A DNA stretch of 64,000 nucleotides, taken from the NCBI RefSeq assembly GCF_000526335.1, contig NZ_JAFW01000001.1:3286001-3350000 (forward strand), read 5' to 3'. Source of the DNA: Arthrobacter sp. 31Y (GTDB taxonomy: Bacteria > Actinomycetota > Actinomycetes > Actinomycetales > Micrococcaceae). This document shows positions 8,773 through 16,395 of the stretch, piece by piece. The position numbers and the translations under genes were made by a program. The notes under the pieces are model-generated. The model made no database searches. It was not told the DNA's origin and saw only the letters and a program-made list of their open reading frames with translations. Positions within the stretch are counted from its first letter, which is position 1; the number at the start of each line of letters is the position of its first letter.

Positions 8773-9558
8773 CTAGCTGGTTTGCCCCAGGTCCTGGATG
8801 ACCTTGAAGACGGCTCCCGTGGGGTCCGACAAGGTGGCCAGCCGACCGAAAGGTGTGTCCTCCGCGGGCTGCATGACGGTGGCCCCAAGGGCCGTGGCTT
8901 GCTCCACACTGTCGTCTGTGTCCGCCACCGCGAAGTACACACTCCACATGGAGGGGACTTGTTCGGGCAGGAAGCCGGAGGCATCCATGATGCCTGCCTT
9001 GGCGTCATCACCGGCCCCAAGCGTTACGTAACGGAATTCCGGGGTGTCGCTCATGACTGACGTGTCCCAGCCAAAGACCTTCTGGTAGAAGGTGACAGCT
9101 GACTCGTAGTCCTTGGCTAGTAGTTCATGCCAAGCGGGGGCACCTGCCTCCGCCGCCACCTCGTAGCCCTTCATCCCACCGAACTGCCAAGCACCAATGG
9201 CGGCGCCGGAGGCATCCGCGTACATGGCCATGCTGCCTTGCTCAGGGACCTCCATGGGCTCCAGGAGCACCTGTCCGCCGTTGGCCGCTGCGGCCGCGGT
9301 CGTGGCTGCGATGTCGTCAGTGCGGAGGTAAGTGGACCACACGTCCGGCATGGCACCCATATCCGCCTGCTTCTCCATGATGCCCGCAACCATCCGGCCG
9401 TCCTTGGAGGCCGTGATGTAGCCGCCGTACGTCTCCTGGTCTCCGGTTTCGTAGGTCCAGCCGAAAAGTGCCGTGTAAAAGGCCTTGGCTTTTTCCGTAT
9501 CGGACGTCACGAGGTCGATCCAGCAAGGGGAACCGGGAGTGATTTCAGGCTCGGGCAT
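8773..9558 (-). CDS. VOC family protein with two glyoxalase-like domains
   Basis: A cytoplasmic protein of 261 residues made of two vicinal-oxygen-chelate modules. The first (about 8-125) contains PCWIDLVTSDTEKAKAFYTA; the second (about 135-258) contains PAWHELLAKDYESAVTFYQK. Each carries the FY..LFGW-type motif of the antibiotic-resistance/glyoxalase superfamily (LFGWTYET, VFGWDTSV). This is the usual length and architecture of the paired VOC proteins common in actinobacteria, in which two domains form one pseudo-symmetrical unit. Substrate and metal are not predictable. The gene appears monocistronic, with an ATG start and GAG-rich region just upstream. The tRNA-Ser island begins about 190 bp beyond its 5' end. 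Confidence 0.85.
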   Translation of the reverse strand: MPEPEITPGSPCWIDLVTSDTEKAKAFYTALFGWTYETGDQETYGGYITASKDGRMVAGIMEKQADMGAMPDVWSTYLRTDDIAATTAAAAANGGQVLLEPMEVPEQGSMAMYADASGAAIGAWQFGGMKGYEVAAEAGAPAWHELLAKDYESAVTFYQKVFGWDTSVMSDTPEFRYVTLGAGDDAKAGIMDASGFLPEQVPSMWSVYFAVADTDDSVEQATALGATVMQPAEDTPFGRLATLSDPTGAVFKVIQDLGQTS

Positions 9559-9713
9559 GGGTGAGGCTCCTGTTGTTATGCCGCTGCAAAAGCTGCAGCT
9601 GATGTCTGCGATGTGGAGACAGACAGAACACTATGTGGGGCCTCTGACAGTTTCAATGATTTTCCGGTTGTCGGTTCTCAGTTCCGTCCAGGAGCTTCGC
9701 CTCAGACACAAGA

Positions 9714-9741
9714 ATGCCCCGGGTCCTGGGACCCGGGGCAT
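9714..9741 (-). terminator. Original tRNA-Ser terminator, now separated from its gene
   Basis: Perfect 13-bp arms (9714-9726 and 9729-9741) with a 2-nt loop lie just past the truncated tRNA 3' end at 9749. On the minus strand a short T-rich stretch follows. In the ancestral order this hairpin would have followed tRNA-Ser directly. The integrated element now places 8.5 kb between them. Confidence 0.7.
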
Positions 9742-9748
9742 CTTACTT

Positions 9749-9805
9749 GCGGAAGGTAAGGGATTTGAACCCTTGGTACGGGGTTACCGCACACTGGTTT
9801 TCAAG
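9749..9805 (-). repeat. Left attachment-site repeat (3' fragment of tRNA-Ser)
   Basis: These 57 bases are identical to 18313-18369. They contain the 3' part of tRNA-Ser (anticodon-loop 3' side, anticodon stem 3' strand, variable arm, T-arm and acceptor 3' strand) without a 5' half. This is the displaced original 3' end left when an element integrated into the tRNA gene and restored it with its own copy. Confidence 0.93.
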
Positions 9806-10136
9806 TTTTGTTGGCAACGTTCTGCCGCAGGTCACTCCAGCCTGAACTGCTGATTCCATTGGAATCCTGCTGCCTCCCGGGGCTGTCCAATGATGGGCAA
9901 ATTCTGGTGTAACTGAATCGTCCGACCACATTTTGGCCACAGAAGGGCCGGTCCGCTTAGGTGATGACGTCGACATTCGCCCTAGAGGCCCAATTGCGGA
10001 GAGGCCAAAGCCTTCCGGCTCCCTCATGAGCCTGAGTTCAGGCATCGGAAGCGTAGTGGGCTGCAACTTCAAAGGGTCCGGCAAGCAGCCTCCACGCGAC
10101 CTGAACATGGCCCTATGGTTCAGCTTCACTGAAGCC

Positions 10137-10598
10137 TCAAATAGCGCCGTCAGGGTCAGCGCGTTCAAAGGCGGGCAATGGTTGGTCTGTCCGAGGGTCC
10201 TTCGTCATCTCTTGGTAGGACAGGAAACGAGGAACAGGATAGTCTGTCAGGCCGTGCAGCCGTCGTATGTTCGAGGCGTCACGGGTCAGACCGCGATCCT
10301 CAAGCACCCATGCGGCCTTCGCGACTATGGAACTGAGGCGGGTAATCTCTGAGCGCAGCGCTCGGATCTCATCCCAGTTGCTTGTGCGTTCGACACCGAG
10401 CCACCCCCTGATGATGGCAGCCGCCTCTGAGATGTCTTCGATCCAAGGTCGTGTGGACGACCCGTTCCAAGTCCACCTAGTGCTCTCCGCTCTCCCCAGG
10501 CCAACTAACTCGATATGTTCCTCGGATGCCTTCGCTAGTTCCACCTCAAGGCATCTCTGGACCTTCTCAGGATCGCCTATGGCCAGGCGTCGGGCCAA
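10137..10598 (-). CDS. Hypothetical protein of the tRNA-Ser island
   Basis: An open frame of 153 residues that I do not recognise. It is mostly helical and charged, with a likely coiled coil around residues 78-100 (RALRSEITRLSSIVAKAAWVLEDRG). There is no signal peptide or membrane segment. The only start codon in the frame is TTG at 10598. The frame remains open upstream into the end of the neighbouring gene (TETLELARRLAIGD), so the true start may be further upstream or may have been lost. It follows the gene at 10613-10999 with a 14-bp gap, suggesting cotranscription. Confidence 0.45.
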   Translation of the reverse strand: MARRLAIGDPEKVQRCLEVELAKASEEHIELVGLGRAESTRWTWNGSSTRPWIEDISEAAAIIRGWLGVERTSNWDEIRALRSEITRLSSIVAKAAWVLEDRGLTRDASNIRRLHGLTDYPVPRFLSYQEMTKDPRTDQPLPAFERADPDGAI

Positions 10599-10612
10599 TT
10601 CCAGAGTCTCAG

Positions 10613-10999
10613 TTAGGGTATAACGAGCGCGCCTTCATCCTCAAAGCAAAGGTCAGCCACGAAATCCTCCCAGGGTATTGAGTGATGCTGCTGGAATGAT
10701 TCAGGGTCGTTCACCGTAGTTACGCCAGCATGATTTCGCGCCCAGTAGTTAAGCGATTGGGTCTTGTCAAAGCAGCCAAATACGAGTTCAACCACTTCCG
10801 CTTGAACGTCTGAGGCGTGAGCTGAAGCAGTTGCTACGGCGGTCCATTTGGCTTCGATGTCCTGAAAGCGCGCGTGGTCCTCCCACGGACACTTGAGTCT
10901 GCCGATAGGCGTCCAAGTTTTCTCGCCTTCTTCGGCGTCATCTAGGAAGGCGATGAACGCCCTATTTGGATACTTGACACCTAGCTTGAGAATGCGCAC
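10613..10999 (-). CDS. Hypothetical protein of the tRNA-Ser island
   Basis: 128 residues, acidic and soluble, with an aromatic-rich C-terminal half (SLNYWARNHAG, HSIPWEDFVADLCFEDEG). No domain is recognised. The beginning (MRILKLGVKYPNRAFIAFLDDAEEG) looks like a small beta-rich domain. It is upstream of, and probably coupled to, the 153-residue frame at 10137. I infer that it is real from its length, ATG start and lack of a competing frame. Confidence 0.5.
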   Translation of the reverse strand: MRILKLGVKYPNRAFIAFLDDAEEGEKTWTPIGRLKCPWEDHARFQDIEAKWTAVATASAHASDVQAEVVELVFGCFDKTQSLNYWARNHAGVTTVNDPESFQQHHSIPWEDFVADLCFEDEGALVIP

Positions 11000-11736
11000 T
11001 TCTTGAAGCTCCGCCCTTTTCTCGCGCGATAAGCCCAGCGCGAACCTGACGAGAGTTGCGACGGGTGCTTGACCATGACTCCAAACTACTCATCTTGACG
11101 TCGGTGGGGGCATCCGGCAATCCCGCCCGGGCAGAGAGTCGTCGGTTGGCAGTGAGCACGCTCAGGCCGAAGGAGTAGGTTTGTCGACTTTGGGGCGTCT
11201 CGTGTTTGGGCCTATTCCCGGGCTGGAATGCAATTCTGTGGTGCCCATCCTCCGGCCACCAATCATGCCCCTGAGGCCAATGGATTTATGATTGTCGCTC
11301 ATGCATGCCTTTGTGATTTGACCACACCTGAGGAGATGGTCGTCTTCTGGGACCGCCATGGAGGGCAACAGCGGAGCTAGGCGGGCAGCGTCTGGTGCGT
11401 CACAACTTCAAGGAGGCACTTGCCCACCCGAACACTTGGAAGGAATGAGTGCCTTGAACCGGCGGGTGTTTCCCCGCCGGGTTTGTCAGTGGCCGCCTAA
11501 AAGCTGCTGGGGATGATTACTGACCAATAGAGGCCTGGATCTTGAACGGAAGGCGCTCGGCCGCCGTGACCTGTGCTTCCTATAGGCGGAGGCGTGAGCA
11601 TCTTCGCGGATGCTTGTGGACGCGGTAGATGCCGTACTGCCGATGGCGACGCCACGGACCCAGAGGGCCTTGCAAGGTGACCTAAGACCACATCGAGGCC
11701 GTGATTCAGGCCCTGCAGCATAAGGGGCCGGGGGTA
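11000..11736. other. Gene-poor stretch of the island
   Basis: No convincing gene in 737 bp. Only short frames with poor composition are seen on both strands. A fragment near 11680-11735 reads DHIEAVIQALQHKGPG on the plus strand but has a stop immediately upstream, so it may be debris of a lost gene. A hairpin terminator is listed separately. This stretch is probably decayed element DNA. Confidence 0.5.
11459..11484 (+). terminator. Hairpin terminator in the island
   Basis: CCGGCGGG (11459-11466) pairs with CCCGCCGG (11473-11480) around a 6-nt loop, followed by GTTTG. The gene it served is no longer recognisable. Confidence 0.45.
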
Positions 11737-12378
11737 TCAGGGCTTAAAACCGGACCAAAAAGCTAAGGCGGCACCAATGAAACCGCCGACGATACCCAGG
11801 GCCCACGATTGCCAGCGGACCTTGGCTGCCCTGCGGTCTGCGTAAAACTCAGACTCAGTACGCTTGGTTACCACCGGACGGTTGCGCCAGCGCTGGAAGC
11901 GCGTCAGAGGCTTTGTCAGTCGGTCAAACTCTTCAAACAGATCTGCCACCCAGATCTGGCTTACCTCAGCCTGTGGGAGCTCCGTCCCTTCCACGGTCAC
12001 AAAGGAAGTTTCCTGGCCACCAGCAGACGTGTAGTGCTCCCTGGTCGACATATGCAGCGAAAACCTCTTGGACCCCGCAGAAACGCTGACGTAGAGTTCC
12101 GTGTTCAGCGGATTCGGCCTCCCGAAAAACTCGTCCGCAGATTCGTATGTGGTCTTGCCGTCACTTATGTGAGCTCGGCTGTCGTTCGCGAACTTGCTCA
12201 CAAGATTCAGGAGGGCCTTGAGGCTGTCCCAATCACGAAAAGTAACCGGCCAAGTTCGCTGCATCTCGTAAGAGAGAGTCGCCTCAGTCCCGTGCATGCT
12301 GGGGCGGCCTGGGATAGGGCGGCGCCAAGCATTCACTGGGCCAACCCACCAAGCCAGTGGTTCTCTCCAAAATCCCAT
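11737..12378 (-). CDS. Hypothetical protein with a C-terminal membrane anchor
   Basis: 213 residues. The ATG at 12378 has a GGGGA ribosome-binding site 4-5 nt upstream. A soluble mixed alpha/beta region (about 40-165) is followed by a basic stretch (FQRWRNRPVV.KR) and one membrane helix near the C-terminus (ALGIVGGFIGAALAFW). It should therefore be a tail-anchored protein facing the cytoplasm. No family is recognised. A tail-anchored unknown on a mobile element could be a sensor or effector, but nothing in the sequence shows this. Confidence 0.6.
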   Translation of the reverse strand: MGFWREPLAWWVGPVNAWRRPIPGRPSMHGTEATLSYEMQRTWPVTFRDWDSLKALLNLVSKFANDSRAHISDGKTTYESADEFFGRPNPLNTELYVSVSAGSKRFSLHMSTREHYTSAGGQETSFVTVEGTELPQAEVSQIWVADLFEEFDRLTKPLTRFQRWRNRPVVTKRTESEFYADRRAAKVRWQSWALGIVGGFIGAALAFWSGFKP

Positions 12379-12436
12379 TAATCCCCTCTACCAGAACATG
12401 CTCTCGAATCAGATCGGATTTTAACAAGGAGTACGG

Positions 12437-12556
12437 GTGAGCCGGCCGCACTGCGCCACATGCGGCCACCACAACGGCGAGCGGTGCATAGCCATCACCT
12501 ACCACCCAGAAACCGGCGGCGCGAAAAAGTGTGGCTGTGCAGCGTCCCAGCGCTAA
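12437..12556 (+). CDS. Small cysteine-rich (zinc-ribbon-like) protein, 39 aa
   Basis: A frame too short for many gene finders but well supported. AAGGAG at 12425-12430 lies 6 nt before a GTG start, and 39 codons end in TAA. The protein has two short Cys-Cys motifs, CATCG near the N-terminus and KKCGC near the C-terminus, plus a further Cys (ERCIAI) and two His, which suggests a single zinc site. Small proteins like this are common in actinophages and integrative elements. Function unknown. It runs convergent to the DUF4145 gene and overlaps its stop by 4 bp. Confidence 0.6.
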   Translation: MSRPHCATCGHHNGERCIAITYHPETGGAKKCGCAASQR

Positions 12557-13248
12557 GGATTCTGCGCGACCGCCCTTGCGGCTGCAGAGTCCTTCAACCG
12601 CTGAAGCTGTGCCTTTGACTGATAAACGCCATGGAGGATGTAGTCCATGAAAGTAAGAACGCCGTCGGCGTCAGTTGCATCAACCTTCACCGTGAAGTCA
12701 CCATGAGCCATGTCATTGCCGAAAACACGCACAGTGTGAGCAGTCTCCTTGGCGAAAGCATCGATCAGGCCCGCAGCATGCATGGCATCAATCTTCTTGT
12801 AAAGAGTTCCGGTTGTGATGCCATGATCTTTCGCCACTGATTCGATGACGGCCCTCGCCATCAGGATTGACGACATCAAGGCCCCAATGCTCCGGCACTT
12901 ATGAGCCTCCGAAGCTGGCGTCGCCACATGTTCAGGGACATCGGGGAAGTCCTGCCCCTGTACGTAGGCTGGCGCCCAGTCTGAGGGAGGGTAAGCAGAC
13001 CAATACCGAGCGGTACCCGTTGTGTCAGACGTGTTCGCGGGTCGACTGGAGACGTAGGTGCCGCCAACATTTAGGCGACCGCAGTTGTCACAAACGAAGG
13101 TGCTTTCATACCACCCGCCAGCATCCGCCCCAGGCTGGACTGAACGGTAACTTCCTGTGCCGATTACAGTCATGTGACTGAAGGTTCCGCATCGACCGCA
13201 AATTCTGCTTGCCAAATCTCCCCCATCTCGTGTGGTGTTTGAATTCAA
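12553..13248 (-). CDS. DUF4145 domain protein with N-terminal zinc ribbon
   Basis: 231 residues. The N-terminus has two CxxC pairs (ICGRCGTF, CDNCGRLN), a likely zinc ribbon. The C-terminal half matches DUF4145: ARAVIESVAKDHGI, LYKKIDAMHAAGLI, VRVFGNDMAHGD, then a C-terminal helix. DUF4145 is an all-helical domain (HEPN-like by published comparisons, to my knowledge). It occurs alone or attached to restriction and other defence proteins. Here it is a stand-alone ribbon-DUF4145 form, the commonest type on prophages and islands. The active-site motif R-x4-6-H of HEPN RNases is not clearly present. Soluble, monocistronic. Function unknown; a nucleic-acid-linked role is inferred. Confidence 0.75.
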   Translation of the reverse strand: MNSNTTRDGGDLASRICGRCGTFSHMTVIGTGSYRSVQPGADAGGWYESTFVCDNCGRLNVGGTYVSSRPANTSDTTGTARYWSAYPPSDWAPAYVQGQDFPDVPEHVATPASEAHKCRSIGALMSSILMARAVIESVAKDHGITTGTLYKKIDAMHAAGLIDAFAKETAHTVRVFGNDMAHGDFTVKVDATDADGVLTFMDYILHGVYQSKAQLQRLKDSAAARAVAQNP

Positions 13249-13295
13249 AGTACTACGTCGAGAGGATGTCAGTGCTCGCGCCTATGCTGTGCGGG

Positions 13296-13537
13296 ATGTT
13301 CACTGAACAACAAAAAGCCGTGTCGACCTTGCCAGAGAACACTTCAAACACGCGGGCTCGCTCGACACGGCAGCCATGGAACGCTTCGGCATGACACCCA
13401 CGAGGTACTGGCAGGAAATGAACTGCCTGATACGCACGGAGGCCGCAGTGGCGGACCGCCCGCAGACCGTGGCGCAGCTCAGCACCCGCTGGCGGCCATC
13501 AACACGGACTGCCAGCAGGCTCGCCCAGAAGCGGTGA
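13296..13537 (+). pseudogene. DUF3263 protein gene with a -1 frameshift
   Basis: The ATG at 13296 opens MFTEQQKAV. The family then continues in another frame as DLAREHFKHAGSLDTAAMER and FGMTPTRYWQEMNCLI up to a TGA at 13535. The second frame has no start codon of its own, and the first soon loses similarity. A one-base deletion near 13322 explains the break: restoring one G would read AVVDLAREHFKH. DUF3263 proteins are small helix-turn-helix-like actinobacterial and actinophage proteins of unknown role. This looks like a genuine decayed gene, unless the break is a sequencing error. Confidence 0.7.
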
Positions 13538-13642
13538 CGTTAGCGGCCGCCGTGCAGTCTTGACTCACGCTCAAGGCGGTCCAGCACCCTATCCGCGTAC
13601 TCACGGAGATGCACCCAAATGGCCGCGTGCCAGCAGCGACTA

Positions 13643-13993
13643 TCAGGTTGTGGCTTTGTCTTGAACTCGCTTGCTCAGGTATGTAGATACCCACGGCGCG
13701 ATAAACAGAAGAACGAAGAGTGCCGCAGCTATACCGGCACCTGCCTTGTCCTGCCCTCCGATGTTGATGCATGCCACCGACATGCCTAGGAAAGCAGCGA
13801 GGATGCCAAGGAAGTGGCTGGCATACTCCATTTTTTCCTTGCGGGTGGTCGGCTCCACTACCGGCGGTTGCTCTTTCCGGTCCTTAGCGTGAGCGAGAAG
13901 TGCCTCTTTAGACTTAGCAAAGATGTCCAGATAGCTCCGAACAAGCGTGATTGTCGAGATGATCGCAACTACCCATGCGACTCCAGTATCCAT
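13643..13993 (-). CDS. Small multi-pass membrane protein of the island
   Basis: 116 residues from the ATG at 13993, which has GGGGGG 4 nt upstream; a TTG at 14005 is the alternative. There are three hydrophobic segments: an N-terminal helix (VAWVVAIISTITLVRSYL), one around residues 65-83 (FLGILAAFLGMSVACINI) and one at 90-107 (IAAALFVLLFIAPWV). A charged cytoplasmic loop lies between the first two. No family is recognised. Function unknown. Confidence 0.6.
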   Translation of the reverse strand: MDTGVAWVVAIISTITLVRSYLDIFAKSKEALLAHAKDRKEQPPVVEPTTRKEKMEYASHFLGILAAFLGMSVACINIGGQDKAGAGIAAALFVLLFIAPWVSTYLSKRVQDKATT

Positions 13994-14162
13994 GTTTCCC
14001 CCCAATTCGTTGGTTTTGACCCTCGAATCTACCGCGAAGATCCTGCGACGCTGTTGAAGTTCAAGGCACTGTTGCTTCGGCGAGCGATGCCGGTCTTTTG
14101 TTGGCCTCCTGCGGCTTTAGAATTGGCACAAAACTTGTAACTTCATCTTGGGGGACACGCTC

Positions 14163-14441
14163 ATGAGCTTTAGCTTTCGTCGGCGCAAGCGAGCGAAGCT
14201 CGTTGCCGCAGCATCTGTAGCTGCTGTAGTTCTCGCCGGCGCGGGTTCATTTATCGCTATTGAAGCCTCTGAGACTCTGTCGATAGTCGCTGCTAACCGC
14301 ACCGACGCGGCCGCGTTCACTCCCACCTATATCAGCGCTAACCGATGCCGCTCTGCCCAAACTCAAGGGAGCCAGGGATGCCCTAAGAATCCAAACGGGC
14401 GCTTCGTGGTTGGGGTCAATCCCAGGGACCAAGGGGAATAG
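14163..14441 (+). CDS. Small exported or membrane-anchored protein
   Basis: 92 residues from the ATG at 14163, which has GGGGGA 7 nt upstream. A basic N-terminus (FRRRKRAKL) precedes one hydrophobic segment (AAASVAAVVLAGAGSFIAI), then an extracytoplasmic tail with two cysteines (RCRSAQTQ, GCPKNPNG) that could form a disulfide. It ends 10 bp before the HipA-like kinase gene on the same strand and may belong to that transcript. No family is recognised. Confidence 0.55.
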   Translation: MSFSFRRRKRAKLVAAASVAAVVLAGAGSFIAIEASETLSIVAANRTDAAAFTPTYISANRCRSAQTQGSQGCPKNPNGRFVVGVNPRDQGE

Positions 14442-14451
14442 GTAGCTTCTG

Positions 14452-15294
14452 ATGAGCAAGGGGGGACCGGTCGATTACTCCGACCGACTGAATTGGGTTG
14501 GGCTTCTTTCAGGGCGGCCTCGCCCCGAAGCCGAAACGGATATCTTTGCGATAGCCCGCGTAGCTGACACTGGATCGGTCCCTTTTCTGGGACTTGCTAC
14601 AAACGGGGCCAACTACTGGGTGAAGTACATGGGAAATGCGCATGGCACTGATTCGTTGATCGCGGAGCGGGTGGTTGAAGCTCTGGCTCGAAAACTGGAC
14701 GCTCCCATGCGCCCGTCCATCCTGGTCAACGTCCCCGAGGCCCTGACGCACGACCCGCGCCTGGCCGCAAGCGGGATCCAGGCAGGCGTCGCTCACGGAT
14801 CGCTGTTTCTTAACTCGTGCTTGGAAAAGAACGTCCTTGATTCGGTCACGCGCGACGGTAACAAGGTCCGGCAGCCGCGGTTCATTGCGCTCTGGGAACT
14901 TTGTTACGGTGAGGATGAGCAATGGATCTATGACCGGGACAATGAAGAGCAGGTCTGGTCCTACGACCACGGCTACTGGATCACCGGCGGCGAACCTGAA
15001 CCGCTGACTGTCAAAGACCTGGAGCTAACCCTCACCTCATGGAAGCCATGGGTTGGCACGTTGAAAGGCATGGACCCGCAGGCCTTTGTGGAGATGCGTG
15101 AACGCATTGAGGGCCTGACCGTGATGGACCTTATAGACGTGGTTGCGAGTGTGCCCCTAGCATGGGGTATCCCGGATAACCTCCTAGAATCGCTCGCATG
15201 GTGGTTCTACAGGAGAAGAACCCACGCAACCGCAAGGATGCGTCAATTGGCCACAGAAACGTCCATGTCGAATCCGAAATCCAAAACGAAGTGA
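14452..15294 (+). CDS. HipA-like kinase domain protein
   Basis: 280 residues. The N-terminal half (PFLGLATNGANYWVKYMGNA, LIAERVVEALARKLDAP, ASGIQAGVAHGSLFL) matches the HipA-like kinase family that is regularly paired with a DUF3037 gene. The Lys of WVKYMG fits the ATP-binding lysine. The DHG of SYDHGYW fits the metal-binding Asp motif. The catalytic-loop region in between (YGEDEQWIYDRDNEEQ) lacks an obvious D-R-x-x-x-N pattern, so catalysis is uncertain. It is shorter than toxin HipA, and no HipB-type antitoxin lies beside it. The stop is 7 bp before the DUF3037 start, so the two are very likely translated together. Confidence 0.75.
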   Translation: MSKGGPVDYSDRLNWVGLLSGRPRPEAETDIFAIARVADTGSVPFLGLATNGANYWVKYMGNAHGTDSLIAERVVEALARKLDAPMRPSILVNVPEALTHDPRLAASGIQAGVAHGSLFLNSCLEKNVLDSVTRDGNKVRQPRFIALWELCYGEDEQWIYDRDNEEQVWSYDHGYWITGGEPEPLTVKDLELTLTSWKPWVGTLKGMDPQAFVEMRERIEGLTVMDLIDVVASVPLAWGIPDNLLESLAWWFYRRRTHATARMRQLATETSMSNPKSKTK

Positions 15295-15301
15295 GGTGAA
15301 G

Positions 15302-16183
15302 ATGTTCTACCAATACTGGATAGTCCGCTACGTACCGGACCCAATCCGCGGAGAATTCGTCAATATCGCCCTGCTCGTTGGTGCCGACGGACACGACTGG
15401 GCATTCCGCCAGGTCAGACACCTTACCCGAGCCTCACGCCTCGGTGGCGACCCAATGATTGCCAACTACTGGCTGCGAGAGCTGCAGCGCATGGTGATCA
15501 ACCTCGATAGTGGTCGCGCTTCGGGGCCTGAGGCCATCCTGACTGCCGTAGCCGACTCTGGCGAAAACATCAGCGCCGCCACTGTCGCGCGACTGGCAGC
15601 CCGCCTGAACAACGCCGTCCAGATATCAGCGCCCTACCCAATCGTGGCCGATTCGGCACAGGCCGGCATTGACATGCTGTTCGACCACCTTGTGGCCGAC
15701 CCGCAGGTCAAGACACGTGAACTGTTCGGCGCCAGGGTCACCAACTACGTTTCCCAGCAGTTCAAACTAGCCCTCCCCCGGGAAAGCCACGCTGTAATCA
15801 GGAACCGACCGCAGATCAAAGTCGGCGCTGTTCCTCGCACGGCAAACTTCGCAGTCACGGATTCCCGGGTTGAGCAGATAACGAATACCTGGTCGTTCAA
15901 CCTTTCGGATGTGGAGAAAGTCTCTACCGAGATCCAAGCCTGGTCCGCGCACATGAGCCGTCTCAGGCAAAGAGGGGGCCTGCTCGAGTCCAAGGGACGC
16001 CCCCCACTGGTTATCCCCGAAAACGTACAGTTGCGAGTGGTCTACGAAGAGCCAAGAACCGAAGCTGCAAGGCCGGCCTTGGACATCGCCAAAGAGGTAT
16101 GGGCCGAGGTTCCCGGATTGGTCGCATACCCGGAAAGCCAACAGTCACGCCTTGTCGATGACGCTCTCGCCGTCGTGGCCTAA
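15302..16183 (+). CDS. DUF3037 domain protein, partner of the HipA-like kinase
   Basis: 293 residues from the ATG at 15302; GTG at 15296 is an alternative. The opening YQYWIVRYVPDPIRGEFVNI, followed by ALLVG, is the diagnostic start of DUF3037, a family almost always encoded beside a HipA-like kinase. The C-terminal part (about 120-290) is variable and helical (LARLNNAVQI-like register, TNYVSQQF, AWSAHMSRLRQRGG). There is no signal peptide or membrane segment. Gene order kinase then DUF3037 and near-overlap suggest a stoichiometric complex. The pair resembles a two-component toxin-antitoxin or immune module, but its activity is not established to my knowledge. Confidence 0.82.
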   Translation: MFYQYWIVRYVPDPIRGEFVNIALLVGADGHDWAFRQVRHLTRASRLGGDPMIANYWLRELQRMVINLDSGRASGPEAILTAVADSGENISAATVARLAARLNNAVQISAPYPIVADSAQAGIDMLFDHLVADPQVKTRELFGARVTNYVSQQFKLALPRESHAVIRNRPQIKVGAVPRTANFAVTDSRVEQITNTWSFNLSDVEKVSTEIQAWSAHMSRLRQRGGLLESKGRPPLVIPENVQLRVVYEEPRTEAARPALDIAKEVWAEVPGLVAYPESQQSRLVDDALAVVA

Positions 16184-16395
16184 ACGGCCACGACGGTAAC
16201 CGACCGCTCCCCGTTCCGCTCGCAGGTCATCGATCTGCAAAAGGGAACAGCGGCCCTCCAATCACCAGCAACGGCTGCGGCTTCGAATCTGTCCGCGTCA
16301 TATCCAGTCATGCCTACCATCATGCCAGCAGGCCGAGAGCTGTTGTTTGAAAGAGGCTGCGCCCGGTAGCCACTGGGTCCTGTAACCTTTCGATC

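Noticed and set aside
9749..9805. Second tRNA-Ser gene
   Set aside because: The 5' half, including the acceptor 5' strand, D-arm and anticodon, is missing; it is the displaced 3' end left by integration.
9743..10168. 141-residue frame on the minus strand crossing the left tRNA repeat
   Set aside because: Its end is a translation of the tRNA fragment (VTPYQGFKSLTFRK), and the rest has no recognisable domain or clear start signal.
14452..15294. Classical HipA toxin of a HipBA system
   Set aside because: No HipB-type helix-turn-helix gene is adjacent. The length and the DUF3037 neighbour place it in the separate HipA-like group.
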